Shown: positions 63,616-64,000 of the stretch, one piece after another
How positions within the stretch are numbered: position 1 is the first letter of the stretch
Layout: each line of letters begins with the position of its first letter
Source: Adiantum capillus-veneris
Lineage: Eukaryota > Streptophyta > Polypodiopsida > Polypodiales > Pteridaceae
NCBI GenBank assembly: GCA_014529385.2
Contig: CM043963.1
Span: forward strand, 67,445,912-67,509,911
DNA: 64,000 bases
Direction: 5' to 3'
The notes under the pieces: generated by a model
The model's database searches: none
What the model was told of the DNA's origin: nothing
What the model saw: the letters and a program-made list of their open reading frames with translations, nothing else
Program-made: the position numbers and the translations under genes

Positions 63616-64000
63616 GTCTGCCAAACTGTTTACTCATGGGAAAAATCCGGCAGAATTTCCCCTGTAAGGTGGCCTTTGTACACAGTAAACAAGATCTAAA
63701 CAACAAGCTGAACACCTCTCCTCAAGAACTGTCAGTATTTTGAATTTTTTTGATAGAGTCTCCCCTTTAAACTGAGCTTTGGAAACCAAAAGATAGCTCA
63801 AAAACAACCATAAATAGCTAACCACTGACAAATCTAAAAATCTCTGTAATATAATATCCTGTAATCATACACTGTCTCATGTCTGGGCGATCACAAAACC
63901 TGTATCTGTCTCAAGACTGAACCCTGAACAATGCCTCAATGGCCTGACGCATAAGATGCAATCCAGTGTCTACACAAAGTCATACATCCTATGGGATAAA
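63616..64000 (-). other. Copia (-) 5' leader
   Basis: Region between gag and the unseen 5' LTR. No PBS is recognised in the window. The 60-65-codon frames here have no support. Confidence 0.5.

Larger units (their letters stand above)
59315..64000 (-). mobile_element. Copia LTR retrotransposon (-), 5' end beyond the window
   Basis: Gag, protease, integrase, RT and RNase H run from about 63615 to 59680 on the minus strand. A polypurine tract (AAGTGGGAGGT on minus) adjoins the 3' LTR starting TGTTGGGATT at 59587. The LTR's far end is near 59315, where gypsy copy B homology begins, so the element appears inserted in copy B. No 5' LTR start or PBS is seen up to 64000. Confidence 0.9.

Overview
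The window is nuclear DNA of a land plant with a large, repeat-rich genome. Evidence: an RPW8-type NLR gene with canonical GT-AG introns, LTR retrotransposons of both superfamilies, two CACTA DNA transposons, a plant-pararetrovirus-like remnant, a plant-type PPR fragment and very many long (CT)n, (GA)n, (TG)n, (CA)n, G and C tracts. I cannot name the species. The PPR wording and the retroelement types made me think of a fern or another plant outside the flowering plants, but that is only an impression.

The one clear host gene is an RNL (RPW8-NB-ARC-LRR) immune-receptor gene on the + strand, 14206-43231. Exon 1 (14206-14950) encodes the RPW8 domain and the P-loop. Exons 2-5 (40282-43231) encode the rest of NB-ARC and the LRR. 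Intron 1 is about 25.3 kb and is filled with transposons: CACTA-1 (18313-21900), CACTA-2 (22152-28548, TSD AGG) and a Copia element (31059-39832, TSD TACTT), whose gag is split by another LTR element (31589-35776, TSD AACTC) with inverted ends. The exons agree in phase at all four junctions, but exon 2 carries a 1-nt frame break, most simply placed at a G6 run. The gene is therefore either a recent pseudogene or intact with a base error in this sequence. CACTA-1 carries an antisense fragment of a heavy-metal-associated (HMA) domain gene.

Left flank (1-14205): a decayed Ty3/gypsy pol without integrase (1-2125), a 1-kb microsatellite cluster, gag-like and unrecognised broken ORFs (3378-5590), then a caulimovirid-like remnant with a TATA box, a coat-protein-like region and a CCHC knuckle (about 6050-9200). 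About 5 kb of non-coding DNA with degenerate repeats follows, and then a tRNA/SINE-like block in the NLR leader that is also present inside CACTA-1.

Right flank (43232-64000): a MITE-like element, a Ty3/gypsy element on + (about 45.8-52.4 kb, broken inside integrase), a decayed PPR fragment, complex tandem repeats, and a second copy of the same gypsy family on - (about 56.0-59.3 kb). A Copia element on - (about 59.3 kb to beyond the window end) appears to have inserted into that second copy. Nearly all retroelement ORFs have stops or frameshifts, so apart from the RNL gene the window is mostly transposon debris of several ages.
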